Source: Phaeodactylibacter luteus (lineage in GTDB: Bacteria > Bacteroidota > Bacteroidia > Chitinophagales > Saprospiraceae). Taken from it: a stretch of 64,000 bases of DNA. The translations under genes and the position numbers were made by a program. The notes under the pieces are model-generated. The model saw nothing but the letters and a program-made list of their open reading frames with translations. It did no database searches and was not told the DNA's origin. Shown here piece by piece: positions 24,969-32,896 of this stretch (positions are counted from its first letter, which is position 1; the number at the start of each line of letters is the position of its first letter). The DNA is taken from positions 1 to 64,000 of the forward strand of contig NZ_VOOR01000030.1 of assembly GCF_007993045.1 (NCBI RefSeq). The letters are read 5' to 3'.

Positions 24969-26038
24969 CTCATCATTTTGTTGGTGACCAAGACACGCTG
25001 TGCCAGTACACGGGCGAGGTTGCGCCAGAGCAGCGCCCGGTCTGACTCCAGCTGCAGCTGATCGATAGCAGACTCCCGGAACAAAACCACTTCCGTATCT
25101 GGGCTGGCTGCTACAAGCTGTGCCGTGCGGCGGGTATTGAGCACAAAAGCGATCTCTCCCAAAATGTCACCTTCCCCGAGCATGACAATAGGCTGCCCGC
25201 CTATGAGCACCCGGACGAGCCCGTTGCGCACATAGCCAAAGGATTTGCCGCCATCGTTCTCTGCGAGCACCACTTCGCCTTCCCGGCAATTGATGATGAG
25301 GGCGTCTCGCAGCAAGGTTTCCCGGCCTTGGTCGCTCAGCCCGTCGGTAATCAGGTGGTGCTGTTTGAACTCTTGGTCGTTTTCAGGATAAAATGCGGCT
25401 CCGGTCTGCAGCTCTTTATTTTCCCGGACGAGGTTGTAGTACCATTCACAGATGGCCTGGTAGCGCTCAAAGCGGATGCCCCTCAGCATAGGCATAAGTG
25501 GAGAATTGATGATGGAGAGGTAGTCCATGTCGGGCAGGCAGATCATAGGGATGCGGAAGTCGCCATGAGCCCCTTTTTGCAACGGCCCGATCGGCCGCAT
25601 GCCCAGCCGCTTGTGAATGGAATAATGGCCGGGGTCGGAAGACATCAGCAGTGCAAGCCCGCCCGCCTTGAGCACCTCTACAAAGCAGTGGCTCAGCAGC
25701 ACAGGTATGGCTGGGGTGTTGAGGTAAGTGTTGTGGAATGAAAAATGAGAAAGCACGGCCAGCTGGGGAAGGTCGTGCCGCCGTACATGAGAGAAGGCTG
25801 TCTCCGGGCCAGCAAGGCTAGGGGCTGCGTTCCGCAGCAGCACGCAGGCGACCACTTCGCCAGAGCGGGTATCTTGGCAGGCCACAAGCTGCCCCTTTTC
25901 AAGGGTGTCGTGGAGCTGCCCGTGGCTAGGCAACAGCCGTATACAAGCTTCCCGGTCCTGCGTTTCGGTTACAAAAAACGCCCGGTATTTGCCTATCCAA
26001 AGGTCCCATTCTAATGCTATGCTGTCTATTAAGCCCAT
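24965..26038 (-). CDS. Acyltransferase-like domain fused to a cNMP-binding domain
   Basis: The 357 residues have an N-terminal half with the look of an N-acyl amino acid synthase/GNAT fold (AVLSHFSFHNTY, LLMSSDPGHYSIHKRLGMRPIGP). The C-terminal cyclic-nucleotide-binding domain spans about 235-345 (INCREGEVVLAENDGGKSFGYVRNGLVRVLI, then MLGEGDILGEIAFVLNTRRTAQLVA). In the phosphate-binding cassette, GEIAFVLNTRRTA keeps Gly-Glu and Arg. No HTH follows, so it is not a CRP-type regulator. Nucleotide-controlled acyl transfer is a reasonable inference. It overlaps the convergent MtfA-like gene by 4 nt. Confidence 0.75.
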   Translation of the reverse strand: MGLIDSIALEWDLWIGKYRAFFVTETQDREACIRLLPSHGQLHDTLEKGQLVACQDTRSGEVVACVLLRNAAPSLAGPETAFSHVRRHDLPQLAVLSHFSFHNTYLNTPAIPVLLSHCFVEVLKAGGLALLMSSDPGHYSIHKRLGMRPIGPLQKGAHGDFRIPMICLPDMDYLSIINSPLMPMLRGIRFERYQAICEWYYNLVRENKELQTGAAFYPENDQEFKQHHLITDGLSDQGRETLLRDALIINCREGEVVLAENDGGKSFGYVRNGLVRVLIGGQPIVMLGEGDILGEIAFVLNTRRTAQLVAASPDTEVVLFRESAIDQLQLESDRALLWRNLARVLAQRVLVTNKMMS

Positions 26039-26073
26039 GCGCTGAAGATAGGGACTTCATACAGGATGAGGAA

Positions 26074-26105
26074 GCCCGGGCACCGAATAATTACAATGCC
26101 CGGGC
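26074..26105 (-). terminator. Hairpin after the lpoB-type operon
   Basis: A perfect 9-bp stem, gcccgggca / tgcccgggc, with a 14-nt loop lies 18 nt beyond the stop codon of the outer-membrane protein gene. The minus-strand tail (ttcctc) is weakly T-rich. Confidence 0.5.
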
Positions 26106-26122
26106 CAGGTGTAGCGGGAGGT

Positions 26123-26830
26123 TTAAAATTTCAGCCCTACGCTAAGCTGCAGGAAGTGGGCATCGAGGTCGAGCGCGCCCAGGCTGTTCTCTTGGAAGCG
26201 GTAGCCCAAGGAAGCGGTATAGGCAAAATTGCTGTTGACGGATTTCTGTACGCCTCCGCCTAAGCCTAGCATCAGGCCGCCGTCTGCATTATCATCGAGG
26301 AAGCCCAGCCCATAGCCTGCGTTGCCAAAAAAGAAAGGGGCCCACTCGGTCAATGAAGGGTAAAGGCGCACATCGGCATAAAGAGGGACTAGTTCGTACC
26401 CATCGTGCCACTCGATGCCAAGGCCTGCTCCGAGGCTTACTTTACGGCTGATGTGGTAGCCATTGATGGTATGTATGGCAAAGTACCCGCCGTCGTTGTC
26501 CACACCCCCTTCGGCGCCCAACGTGCCAATGCCAAAGCCATAGCCGAGGGTAGTGATATTGGTGAAGCCAGTACCGTCGTGCACCATGATTTTATTGCTC
26601 AAATTCTCGTGGCGGAAAGACTCTCGGCCCACCCGGCGCACCTCATCTACAGAAAAGGTATAGACATCGCTCTCGGTTGTCATAATTTGTATGCCGTCGG
26701 CATCTAGCGGTTTGATGATCGAGCCCTTGATGACTCTTCCGTCTTTGAGGTAGACGACGTCCATTTTGTCTTGTGCGAAGCCGGCAAGGGCCATCAGGCA
26801 CATTGTGAGTGTGAGCAGAATTTTTTTCAT
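26123..26830 (-). CDS. Outer-membrane beta-barrel-like protein
   Basis: The 235 residues start with a signal peptide (MKKILLTLTMCLMALAGFAQ). Residues 22-70 form a small domain seen before barrels in Bacteroidota (DVVYLKDGRVIKGSIIK, TFSVDEVRRVGRE). The rest alternates in barrel fashion, with aromatic strand ends (GYHISRKVSLGAGLGIEW, FFFGNAGYGLGF) and a C-terminal strand ending LSVGLKF, a typical BAM signal with terminal Phe. The start overlaps the preceding gene by 4 nt (ATGA), so it belongs to the COG3014/LpoB group. Confidence 0.8.
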   Translation of the reverse strand: MKKILLTLTMCLMALAGFAQDKMDVVYLKDGRVIKGSIIKPLDADGIQIMTTESDVYTFSVDEVRRVGRESFRHENLSNKIMVHDGTGFTNITTLGYGFGIGTLGAEGGVDNDGGYFAIHTINGYHISRKVSLGAGLGIEWHDGYELVPLYADVRLYPSLTEWAPFFFGNAGYGLGFLDDNADGGLMLGLGGGVQKSVNSNFAYTASLGYRFQENSLGALDLDAHFLQLSVGLKF

Positions 26831-28356
26831 GGCTGTATAGGTTTGGTTGTAGGATGGGCAGACGGAGACAGTGCATGCAGGCCCGGTGTAGCCAGGCTGC
26901 TGACCTGCAGCCTTCCGTTACCGTTAAGGCGCAGGTTGGCCTCTTCCATCCGTTGGTTGTATTGATTAAAAAACGTTATGCTAATGTTGTTGAAGCCCTT
27001 TTTGAGGGGTATCCGCTGATAGTGGATTTGAGCGGGGAGCGACTGCCAGGAGCGGATATCTGCCCGTTCGGTTGCTGCGTTGACGATGCTCATGGCCCCA
27101 CTCAGGACAATGCCGAGGGTTTCATCATATTCTTCCTCCTTTTCTTCGCTTTTTTTCTTTTCCGCCCCATCTTCTCCGTCCGCTTCTTCGCTGTCCTGTT
27201 TTTTGGTTTTGATGGTGCGCAGGCCTGCTTCAACAGCCTTTTTTGCCGCCAGGCGCAGCAGGGCACTGCCAAGCTCCCGCACGAATCGGTCGCGCAGAGA
27301 CTGCTCGGCTATGACGTTGAAGTCTTCTACCGGCTCCATCTTGCTCAGCCCCCCGTGGTATTTGACCTGAGCCCACTGCAAGGGCGTGTTGCGGCGCTGA
27401 AAATAAGGCAAGGCTACGCTGATGTTGCTCAGCCCCGCAAAACCGTTGAACTCGTCGTAGACCTCCTGTCCATAGTCATATTCCAGCCCGCTCTTTTGAT
27501 TGACAAAGCGCACTTGATGGGCATCGCCCTGCCGGAAAATATTAAAACCAATAATCTGCTCTTCTTTGATTGGCCCCTGCCCGTTTTCCCAAAACAGGAC
27601 GAGGCTGCCGCCTTCCCCTTCCTGCTCTCGGCAGCGGGGCTTAAGGGCTTTGCGGTAGCGCTCTGCCTCCCCTTTAAAGCCATTGGCCTCCGCCATCCGG
27701 ATGAGGTCGCACTTCAGTTGTTCGGGCATTGGAGTGCCCATATAAGGCCCAAGCTTCCCATCTTGCAGGAATAGGTTGGCAGCATTGCGGTAAGCAATAA
27801 AAGCATTGTTCCACTCTCCGTTCATTTCGTAGCTAAGGCCCATCATGAGGTGGCCCAGGACATCGTCCCGGTATTTGAGCGGTTTGTCTGGCACCGCATC
27901 GTTGAGCGCCTGCAACCGGATATTCATACGGCGGGCTTCCACGCGTGCCCCTTCCAGGTTGTTGAGCTGAAGGTAGTTGAGGCTCTTTTGGTAGTGTACA
28001 GCCACATTCTCAAAATACTCCGTCTGATAGGGCAGTACCCTAGGATTGCTGACTACTGCCAAGCCCTGCGCACCGACAGAAGCCCGGCGGTCTTCGATGA
28101 GAAGGTCAGCCTGATTGAGGTGCTCATTGCTCTGTTGCAAATCGCCCTGCAAGCGGGCAAGGGCCCCTAGCTCGAGGTAGTACAAGACCTGGTTGCGGTC
28201 CTTTTTATAAAACTTCTTTTTTTCAATCAGGCGGGAGGCGCCCTCAAGGTCAGCCTGCCCAAGCATGTCATGGTACAACCCTCTATACTTTTCAAAAGAG
28301 CTGCAAGAAGACAAGCTCAGGAGCAGCGCCAAGAGCCATAGGTAGGAGTGCTTCAT
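26827..28356 (-). CDS. COG3014-type lipoprotein
   Basis: The 509 residues begin with a lipoprotein signal (LLALLLSLSSCSS, Cys at about 18). A helical TPR-like region (about 25-240) contains LEGASRLIEKKKFYKKDRN and ARVEARRMNIRLQALND. The second half contains AVEAGLRTIKTKKQDSEE and an acidic Lys/Glu-rich linker, then a beta-rich C-terminus. This architecture and the position next to an LpoB homologue match the COG3014 lipoproteins that occur with LpoB in other bacteria. It probably sits in the periplasm on the outer membrane and takes part in cell-wall synthesis control. The molecular role is not established. Confidence 0.75.
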   Translation of the reverse strand: MKHSYLWLLALLLSLSSCSSFEKYRGLYHDMLGQADLEGASRLIEKKKFYKKDRNQVLYYLELGALARLQGDLQQSNEHLNQADLLIEDRRASVGAQGLAVVSNPRVLPYQTEYFENVAVHYQKSLNYLQLNNLEGARVEARRMNIRLQALNDAVPDKPLKYRDDVLGHLMMGLSYEMNGEWNNAFIAYRNAANLFLQDGKLGPYMGTPMPEQLKCDLIRMAEANGFKGEAERYRKALKPRCREQEGEGGSLVLFWENGQGPIKEEQIIGFNIFRQGDAHQVRFVNQKSGLEYDYGQEVYDEFNGFAGLSNISVALPYFQRRNTPLQWAQVKYHGGLSKMEPVEDFNVIAEQSLRDRFVRELGSALLRLAAKKAVEAGLRTIKTKKQDSEEADGEDGAEKKKSEEKEEEYDETLGIVLSGAMSIVNAATERADIRSWQSLPAQIHYQRIPLKKGFNNISITFFNQYNQRMEEANLRLNGNGRLQVSSLATPGLHALSPSAHPTTKPIQP

Positions 28357-28388
28357 CGGGGTGCGGGTTAGTCAGCGGAGGTGAGTGC

Positions 28389-28416
28389 GCACCGTACGCG
28401 GAGCGGCGTACGGTGC
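28389..28416. other. Perfect hairpin upstream of the COG3014 gene
   Basis: The arms gcaccgtacgc / gcgtacggtgc are exact 11-bp complements with a 6-nt loop, 33 nt upstream of the COG3014-type start codon. There is no T run on the minus strand, so it is more likely a processing or attenuation structure between lpoB and this gene than a standard terminator. Confidence 0.5.
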
Positions 28417-28470
28417 ACTGAGCAAAAACAGTAGGCGGCAGCAGGAAGGCAGCCATCGCCAATGCTTTTA

Positions 28471-28662
28471 GAGCGTGTTGGGACTTTAGCAATCGGTCTA
28501 TCCCGCTAGACAGCGGGACACTTTTTCGCTTATACTTCGCCCCGAAAATCCTTCCCGCTTTTGTGCATCAAAAGCGGGACTTGGCTAAACTCCGGTTTTC
28601 GGGTCTCGTCTAATCAAAAAATTACTAGTTTTCGACTAGAAGGCCAAAATCCCAACACGCTC
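28471..28662. mobile_element. Family-B MITE-like element B2 at the lpoB stop codon
   Basis: This 192-bp element has inverted ends GAGCGTGTTGGGACTTTAGC and, on the other strand, GAGCGTGTTGGGATTTTGGC (17 of 20 identical). TTA flanks it on both sides (28468-28470 and 28663-28665). The right TTA is the lpoB stop codon (TAA on the minus strand). Inside are nested hairpins: tcccgctaga/cagcggga at 28501-28518, tcccgctttt...aaaagcggga at 28553-28579, and the longer-range pair cccgaaaa / ttttcggg. No coding capacity. It separates lpoB from the COG3014-type gene. Confidence 0.75.
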
Positions 28663-29244
28663 TTAGTTTTTGACGAACTTTTTGATTTTCTTATCGCCAA
28701 TCCAGACTACTTCATTGGTCTCCATGTGAGTGAGGGTCATATCGATCTGGTAGTAAATGACTTTCTCCCTTTTGTAGGCATCCATAATGGAATTGATGGA
28801 GCCCTGCAGCATGTAATCGGCTCCGACTTCGAGGCCCCATTTTTTCATGGTAGATTGAGAGGCATTGGTTTGTTGGTCGGCCCTTTCCCGGCGCACCTGT
28901 TCCCTCTTGGCACCGCCTTGCACCAGCCTTACCCTTCCACTTTTGACAAAAGCTTTTTCCAGCTCTTTGGTAAAGACCTCCGACTCGATATGTTCATGGG
29001 ATTTGTTTTCGACCATGCCTACGATGACGACAGGCTCTTCGCCGTTGTTTTCACGGGTGTGCCTGCCGAGCCATGGCTGCCCCATAATTTCAGTGACGAG
29101 CTCTGCAGCGGTAAGGCGGGCGTCTGTATCGTTCCAGCGCCCGCTCAGGTCTACGGTAGTATCGGTATCGATGCGCTGAATTTTGCGGTTGCAGGAGGTG
29201 CCCAGCAGCAGGGCGAGGAACAATAATGGGAAAAGAGGCTTCAT
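28663..29244 (-). CDS. lpoB: Penicillin-binding protein activator LpoB-like lipoprotein
   Basis: The 193 residues have a lipoprotein signal (LFLALLLGTSCNR, Cys18). The LpoB-type domain follows (GRWNDTDARLTAAELVTEIMGQPWL, PVVIVGMVENKSHEHI, EVGADYMLQGSI, YYQIDMTLTHMETNEVVW). LpoB homologues anchor in the outer membrane and stimulate bifunctional peptidoglycan synthases. No penicillin-binding protein gene is in the window. The stop codon coincides with the 3-bp duplication that borders element B2. The COG3014-type lipoprotein and the barrel protein downstream probably formed one operon with it before B2 inserted. Confidence 0.88.
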   Translation of the reverse strand: MKPLFPLLFLALLLGTSCNRKIQRIDTDTTVDLSGRWNDTDARLTAAELVTEIMGQPWLGRHTRENNGEEPVVIVGMVENKSHEHIESEVFTKELEKAFVKSGRVRLVQGGAKREQVRRERADQQTNASQSTMKKWGLEVGADYMLQGSINSIMDAYKREKVIYYQIDMTLTHMETNEVVWIGDKKIKKFVKN

Positions 29245-29426
29245 GTGAGTATTTTTATGGTTTTCCGGCCAGCTCCGGCTGGCAAAAGTGAGTAGTTGAA
29301 AAAGAGGGGTGCAGCCCCGTGGCCCAAGGTTTGAGGTATGCTGTCAACGTTTTTAAGCGCAGGGAGGCAGAAAAAGGGAAAGCCAGCAACTACAGGCCTT
29401 GGGCTGATGGGCCGCATAGCAGTATT

Positions 29427-29738
29427 TTACCAGCCCCAGTAGTAATAGCCATAGGGGCCCATCGGCTGTAAGAACCTACGGTTGCGTACCCGCTCCAGGC
29501 GCAGTTCCTGCCGGAATTCCCGGCGCTGCTGCCTGCGCATCTCTTTGATGAGCATAGGGTCATAAGCTTCGTAGGTCTGATCTGAGGTAGCGCCCATAGA
29601 TTGTGCGTGGCCGCTCCCAGTTTGCCCGGCGTAGGCCTGATACGCTTCTTTGGCACGCGGGTTTTGGCCGGCCGCTTGTGCGTGTACGGCTGTAGCTAGT
29701 GCAAGTAGGGCAAGGATGGAAAACAGGTGCTTTTTCAT
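29427..29738 (-). CDS. Small secreted Arg-rich protein
   Basis: The 103 residues start at MKKHLFSILALLALATAVHA, a clear signal peptide with cleavage before Gln. The mature part is polar, then strongly basic (EMRRQQRREFRQELRLERVRNRR). It ends in an aromatic, Gly-rich tail (MGPYGYYYWGW). I recognise no family. The basic stretch suggests a helical surface or nucleic-acid or lipid contact in the periplasm, but this is only a description. The longer frame starting at 29780 adds no signal-like residues, so the internal start is preferred. Confidence 0.6.
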   Translation of the reverse strand: MKKHLFSILALLALATAVHAQAAGQNPRAKEAYQAYAGQTGSGHAQSMGATSDQTYEAYDPMLIKEMRRQQRREFRQELRLERVRNRRFLQPMGPYGYYYWGW

Positions 29739-29892
29739 AATCGAACGTTTTATAAGTTCAAATATAGGCGTAATCTCCATGTGATGCCGGCTTTTAACGG
29801 GGGGTTAACGCCATAAGCTGGGCTTTAATAATTGGTTAACGGTTCTTTTCGTACAATGAGCCTGGCGGCTGTAAAGTTTGTAATTTTCGGCT

Positions 29893-31119
29893 ATGAATCT
29901 CATAAGACCACTCCCCTCTCCACCAGTCAAGCGGCTGGCCATACAAGTGAAGCCTGCGGCCGAGCGTGCCCTTAGGCAGGGCCACCCTTGGATATTTGAA
30001 GAAGCTATTACCCGCCAACAAGCCGAAGGGGAAGCCGGTAGCCTGGCCGTAGTTTTTGACCGCAAGAAAGACAAATTCCTGGCCGTGGGGCTGTACGACC
30101 CGTATTCCCCCATCCGGATAAAGGTGCTGCAGGCTGGGCGGCCTGCCCACATCGGCCAAAGCTTTTTCGCTGCTCGGATAGCGGAGGCGTACGCCCGGAG
30201 GAGGCCCCTGCTTGAAACCGACACCGACAGCTACCGCCTGATCTATGGGGAGAACGACGGGCTGCCTGGCCTGGTAGCCGATGTATATGGGCAAGTGCTG
30301 GTGCTCAAGCTTTACAGCCTGATATGGCTGCCCTACCTGCCGTCGGTCCTTCCCGCCCTCCTTCAATCGAGCGGCTCCGCCACAGCCGTCCTCCGCCTGA
30401 GCCGCAACCTCCAATCCCGCCCGGCCCTCCTACATGGCCTATCCGACGGACAAGTCCTCACAGGTGCCCTGCCCGAAGAAGAAATCATCTTCCGCGAGCA
30501 TGGGCTGCGCTTCTCGGCCAATGTAGTCAAGGGGCATAAAACAGGCTATTTCCTCGACCACCGCCACAACCGCAAACGCATCGGGGAGCTGTCAAAGGGC
30601 AAGCGGGTGCTTGATGTCTTCGCTTATGCCGGGGGGTTCTCCGTACATGCCCTGGCCGGGGGCGCCTCCGAAGTGGTTAGCTTGGACATCAGTGCTCAAG
30701 CCCTCGGAATGGCCCGTAAAAATGCGGCCCTCAACGGGCTTTCTGGCCGGCATCATACCTTAGCCGGTGATGCCTTCCAGGCTATGCGGCAGCTTTGCCA
30801 AGACGGCGAGGTATTCGACATCGTTATTGTAGACCCCCCTTCTTTTGCCAAACAGGCTACTGAGCACAGCCGGGCGATTGAGGCCTATCAGCAGCTGGCT
30901 GAACTGGCGGCTGCGCTGGTAGCGGAAGGCGGGCTCCTGCTATTGGCTTCCTGTTCCAGCCGGGTGCCTGCCGAGGACTTCTTTGAGGCCATATCCGCTG
31001 CCCTGGGCCAGTTGCCCCGGCATTTCCGCGAAGTAGCCCGGACCTTTCACGATGTAGACCACCCCATCGGTTTCCCGCAGGGGGCCTACCTCAAAGCGGT
31101 ATACCTTGAGGCGACATAA
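29893..31119 (+). CDS. RlmI-like class I rRNA methyltransferase
   Basis: The 408 residues comprise a PUA domain (about 15-90; KPAAERALRQGHPWIFEEAI), a central domain (about 100-190; TDSYRLIYGENDGLPGLVADVYG) and a SAM-dependent methyltransferase domain. The SAM-binding motif is VLDVFAYAGGFSVHAL near 237-252 and the catalytic region is IVIVDPPSFAK. Members of this family make 5-methylcytosine in 23S rRNA. The enzyme acts in the cytoplasm. The exact target base cannot be assigned from sequence alone. Confidence 0.9.
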   Translation: MNLIRPLPSPPVKRLAIQVKPAAERALRQGHPWIFEEAITRQQAEGEAGSLAVVFDRKKDKFLAVGLYDPYSPIRIKVLQAGRPAHIGQSFFAARIAEAYARRRPLLETDTDSYRLIYGENDGLPGLVADVYGQVLVLKLYSLIWLPYLPSVLPALLQSSGSATAVLRLSRNLQSRPALLHGLSDGQVLTGALPEEEIIFREHGLRFSANVVKGHKTGYFLDHRHNRKRIGELSKGKRVLDVFAYAGGFSVHALAGGASEVVSLDISAQALGMARKNAALNGLSGRHHTLAGDAFQAMRQLCQDGEVFDIVIVDPPSFAKQATEHSRAIEAYQQLAELAAALVAEGGLLLLASCSSRVPAEDFFEAISAALGQLPRHFREVARTFHDVDHPIGFPQGAYLKAVYLEAT

Positions 31120-31195
31120 CAACAAAGCGGCAGGTTCGGGGGTTACCCCGTTGCAGCAGCTGCGCTTACTGCCAAGTTTAATAAAACCACCAACT

Positions 31196-32776
31196 ATGCG
31201 ATACCTACCTTTTCTTTTTCTCCTTGCGATTGTAAGCTTGGGCAGCTGTGCGCAGCCTGAAGCGGAGGAGGCTCTATCCGGCAGCATAGCCGAGGAAAGC
31301 CTTTTAGAAATATCCATACCCGAGCTGGGGAAACAGTACCGGGATGGCAGCCTGACGGTGCTGCAGGCCGTGCAGTATTACCTAGCTCGTATTGAAGCAA
31401 TAGACCAAAATGGGCCAGGGCTACGGGCTGTCCTGGCGGTCAACCCCGAGGCAGAAGACATCGCCCGGGCGCTCGATGCAGAGCTGAAATCCGGCAAAGA
31501 CCGTGGCCCGCTACATGGCGTGCCAGTACTGCTAAAGGACAATATTGATACAGGCGACAAGCAGCCTACTACAGCAGGCAGCCGCGCCTTATTGGGCAAT
31601 TTTGCAGCCGAAGATGCCCCCATCGTGGCGCGGTTGCGCGAGGCAGGGGCCATAATCCTCGGCAAAACCAACCTAAGCGAATGGGCTAATTTCCGCAGTA
31701 CCCACTCTAGCAGCGGATGGAGCGGAGCTGGTGGGCAGACCCATAACCCCTACCATTTGTCATGCAACCCCTGTGGCTCGAGCTCCGGCTCTGGCGTAGC
31801 CGTTTCGGCCAACCTCTGCGCTTTTGCGATTGGGACAGAGACCAATGGCTCCATCGTCTGCCCGTCCTCTGCCAACGGTATCGTAGGCATAAAGCCGACA
31901 GTGGGGCTGCTGAGCCGAACAGGCATCATTCCAATTTCTTTCACCCAGGATACTCCTGGCCCTATGGCCCGGACAGTAACGGATGCAGCGATCGCACTGG
32001 GCGCTATGGTAGGCGAAGACCCTAAGGACCCCAAAACGGAGGGCAGTAGTGCGTTTGCAAAAAAAGATTACACCCCTTTCCTGGACAGCACCGCGCTGAA
32101 AGGCAAGCGCCTAGGCTATTATACGGCGGTAAAAGGCCAGCACTACAAGGTAGATGCCGTTATGGGGCAAGCCATAGCCCAGCTGAAGGAGCAAGGGGCA
32201 GAGGTAGTTGAAATAAACGCCCGCGTCCCTTCGAAGGCAGGCGGGCTAAGCTATCAGATCATGCTATACGAGTTTAAGGATGGGCTGAACGCTTACCTTG
32301 GCAAGCTTGGCGAAGATGCCCCGGTGCAGGACATCGATGCGCTCATCGCTTTCAATAAGGCAGATGGGGTAGAGCTTCAGCATTTCCATCAGGATATTCT
32401 GGAGCAGGCTGCTGCTATGGGCGGCTTGGAAAGCGAGGGCTATACTACTGCCCTAGAAGAGATGCTGCGCCTGTCGAGAGAAGAGGGTATAGATAAAATC
32501 ATGGAGGAGCATCAGTTGGATGCCCTGATCGCGCCGACGGGCGGCCCGGCCTGGAAAACAGACCACGCCAATGGAGACCACTACACCTTAGGCAGTTCTT
32601 CGCCTGCTGCGCGGGCCGGCTACCCCAATATCACGGTGCCCATGGGTATGGTAGATGGGCTCCCAGTTGGCATTTCGTTTTTTGGGCGGGCCTGGAGCGA
32701 GCCGCTGTTGATTGGGCTGGCGTATGATTTTGAACAAGCTGCACAAGCAAGAGCCGTGCCCACGTTTGAGCCCTAA
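31196..32776 (+). CDS. Amidase-signature lipoprotein
   Basis: The 526 residues start at MRYLPFLFLLAIVSLGSC, a lipoprotein signal with Cys18. The amidase signature triad is visible: Lys in VLLKDNIDTGDKQPTTAGS, and the Ser residues of PCGSSSGSGVAVSANLCAFAIGTETNGSI. Such enzymes hydrolyse amides outside the cytoplasm. Here the lipoprotein signal places it in the periplasm. The following genes encode an M14 peptidase, a Na+/solute symporter and a DUF3089 lipoprotein on the same strand, which suggests a scavenging operon. The longer frame from 31106 lacks a signal peptide at its start, so 31196 is chosen. Confidence 0.92.
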   Translation: MRYLPFLFLLAIVSLGSCAQPEAEEALSGSIAEESLLEISIPELGKQYRDGSLTVLQAVQYYLARIEAIDQNGPGLRAVLAVNPEAEDIARALDAELKSGKDRGPLHGVPVLLKDNIDTGDKQPTTAGSRALLGNFAAEDAPIVARLREAGAIILGKTNLSEWANFRSTHSSSGWSGAGGQTHNPYHLSCNPCGSSSGSGVAVSANLCAFAIGTETNGSIVCPSSANGIVGIKPTVGLLSRTGIIPISFTQDTPGPMARTVTDAAIALGAMVGEDPKDPKTEGSSAFAKKDYTPFLDSTALKGKRLGYYTAVKGQHYKVDAVMGQAIAQLKEQGAEVVEINARVPSKAGGLSYQIMLYEFKDGLNAYLGKLGEDAPVQDIDALIAFNKADGVELQHFHQDILEQAAAMGGLESEGYTTALEEMLRLSREEGIDKIMEEHQLDALIAPTGGPAWKTDHANGDHYTLGSSSPAARAGYPNITVPMGMVDGLPVGISFFGRAWSEPLLIGLAYDFEQAAQARAVPTFEP

Positions 32777-32838
32777 GGGCAGCATAAGGGCTAGCCCCCC
32801 CTGTGTGCCAGGCTGAAATGATTATTTTGCGAGCTTTG

Positions 32839-32871
32839 GCCCCTGTGGCTGGCTTTTAAGCTATCAGGGGC
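32839..32871 (+). terminator. Hairpin after the amidase gene
   Basis: The arms gcccctgtggct / agctatcaggggc pair with a small bulge and an 8-nt loop. There is no strong T run, so termination would be partial at best and the next gene may be read through. Confidence 0.35.
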
Positions 32872-32896
32872 TGCTTTCACCCTATACACCCTGAAG

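Noticed and set aside
26854-27774. A 306-codon frame antisense to the COG3014-type gene
   Set aside because: It has no signal, domain or start context, and the sense frame has a convincing lipoprotein signal.
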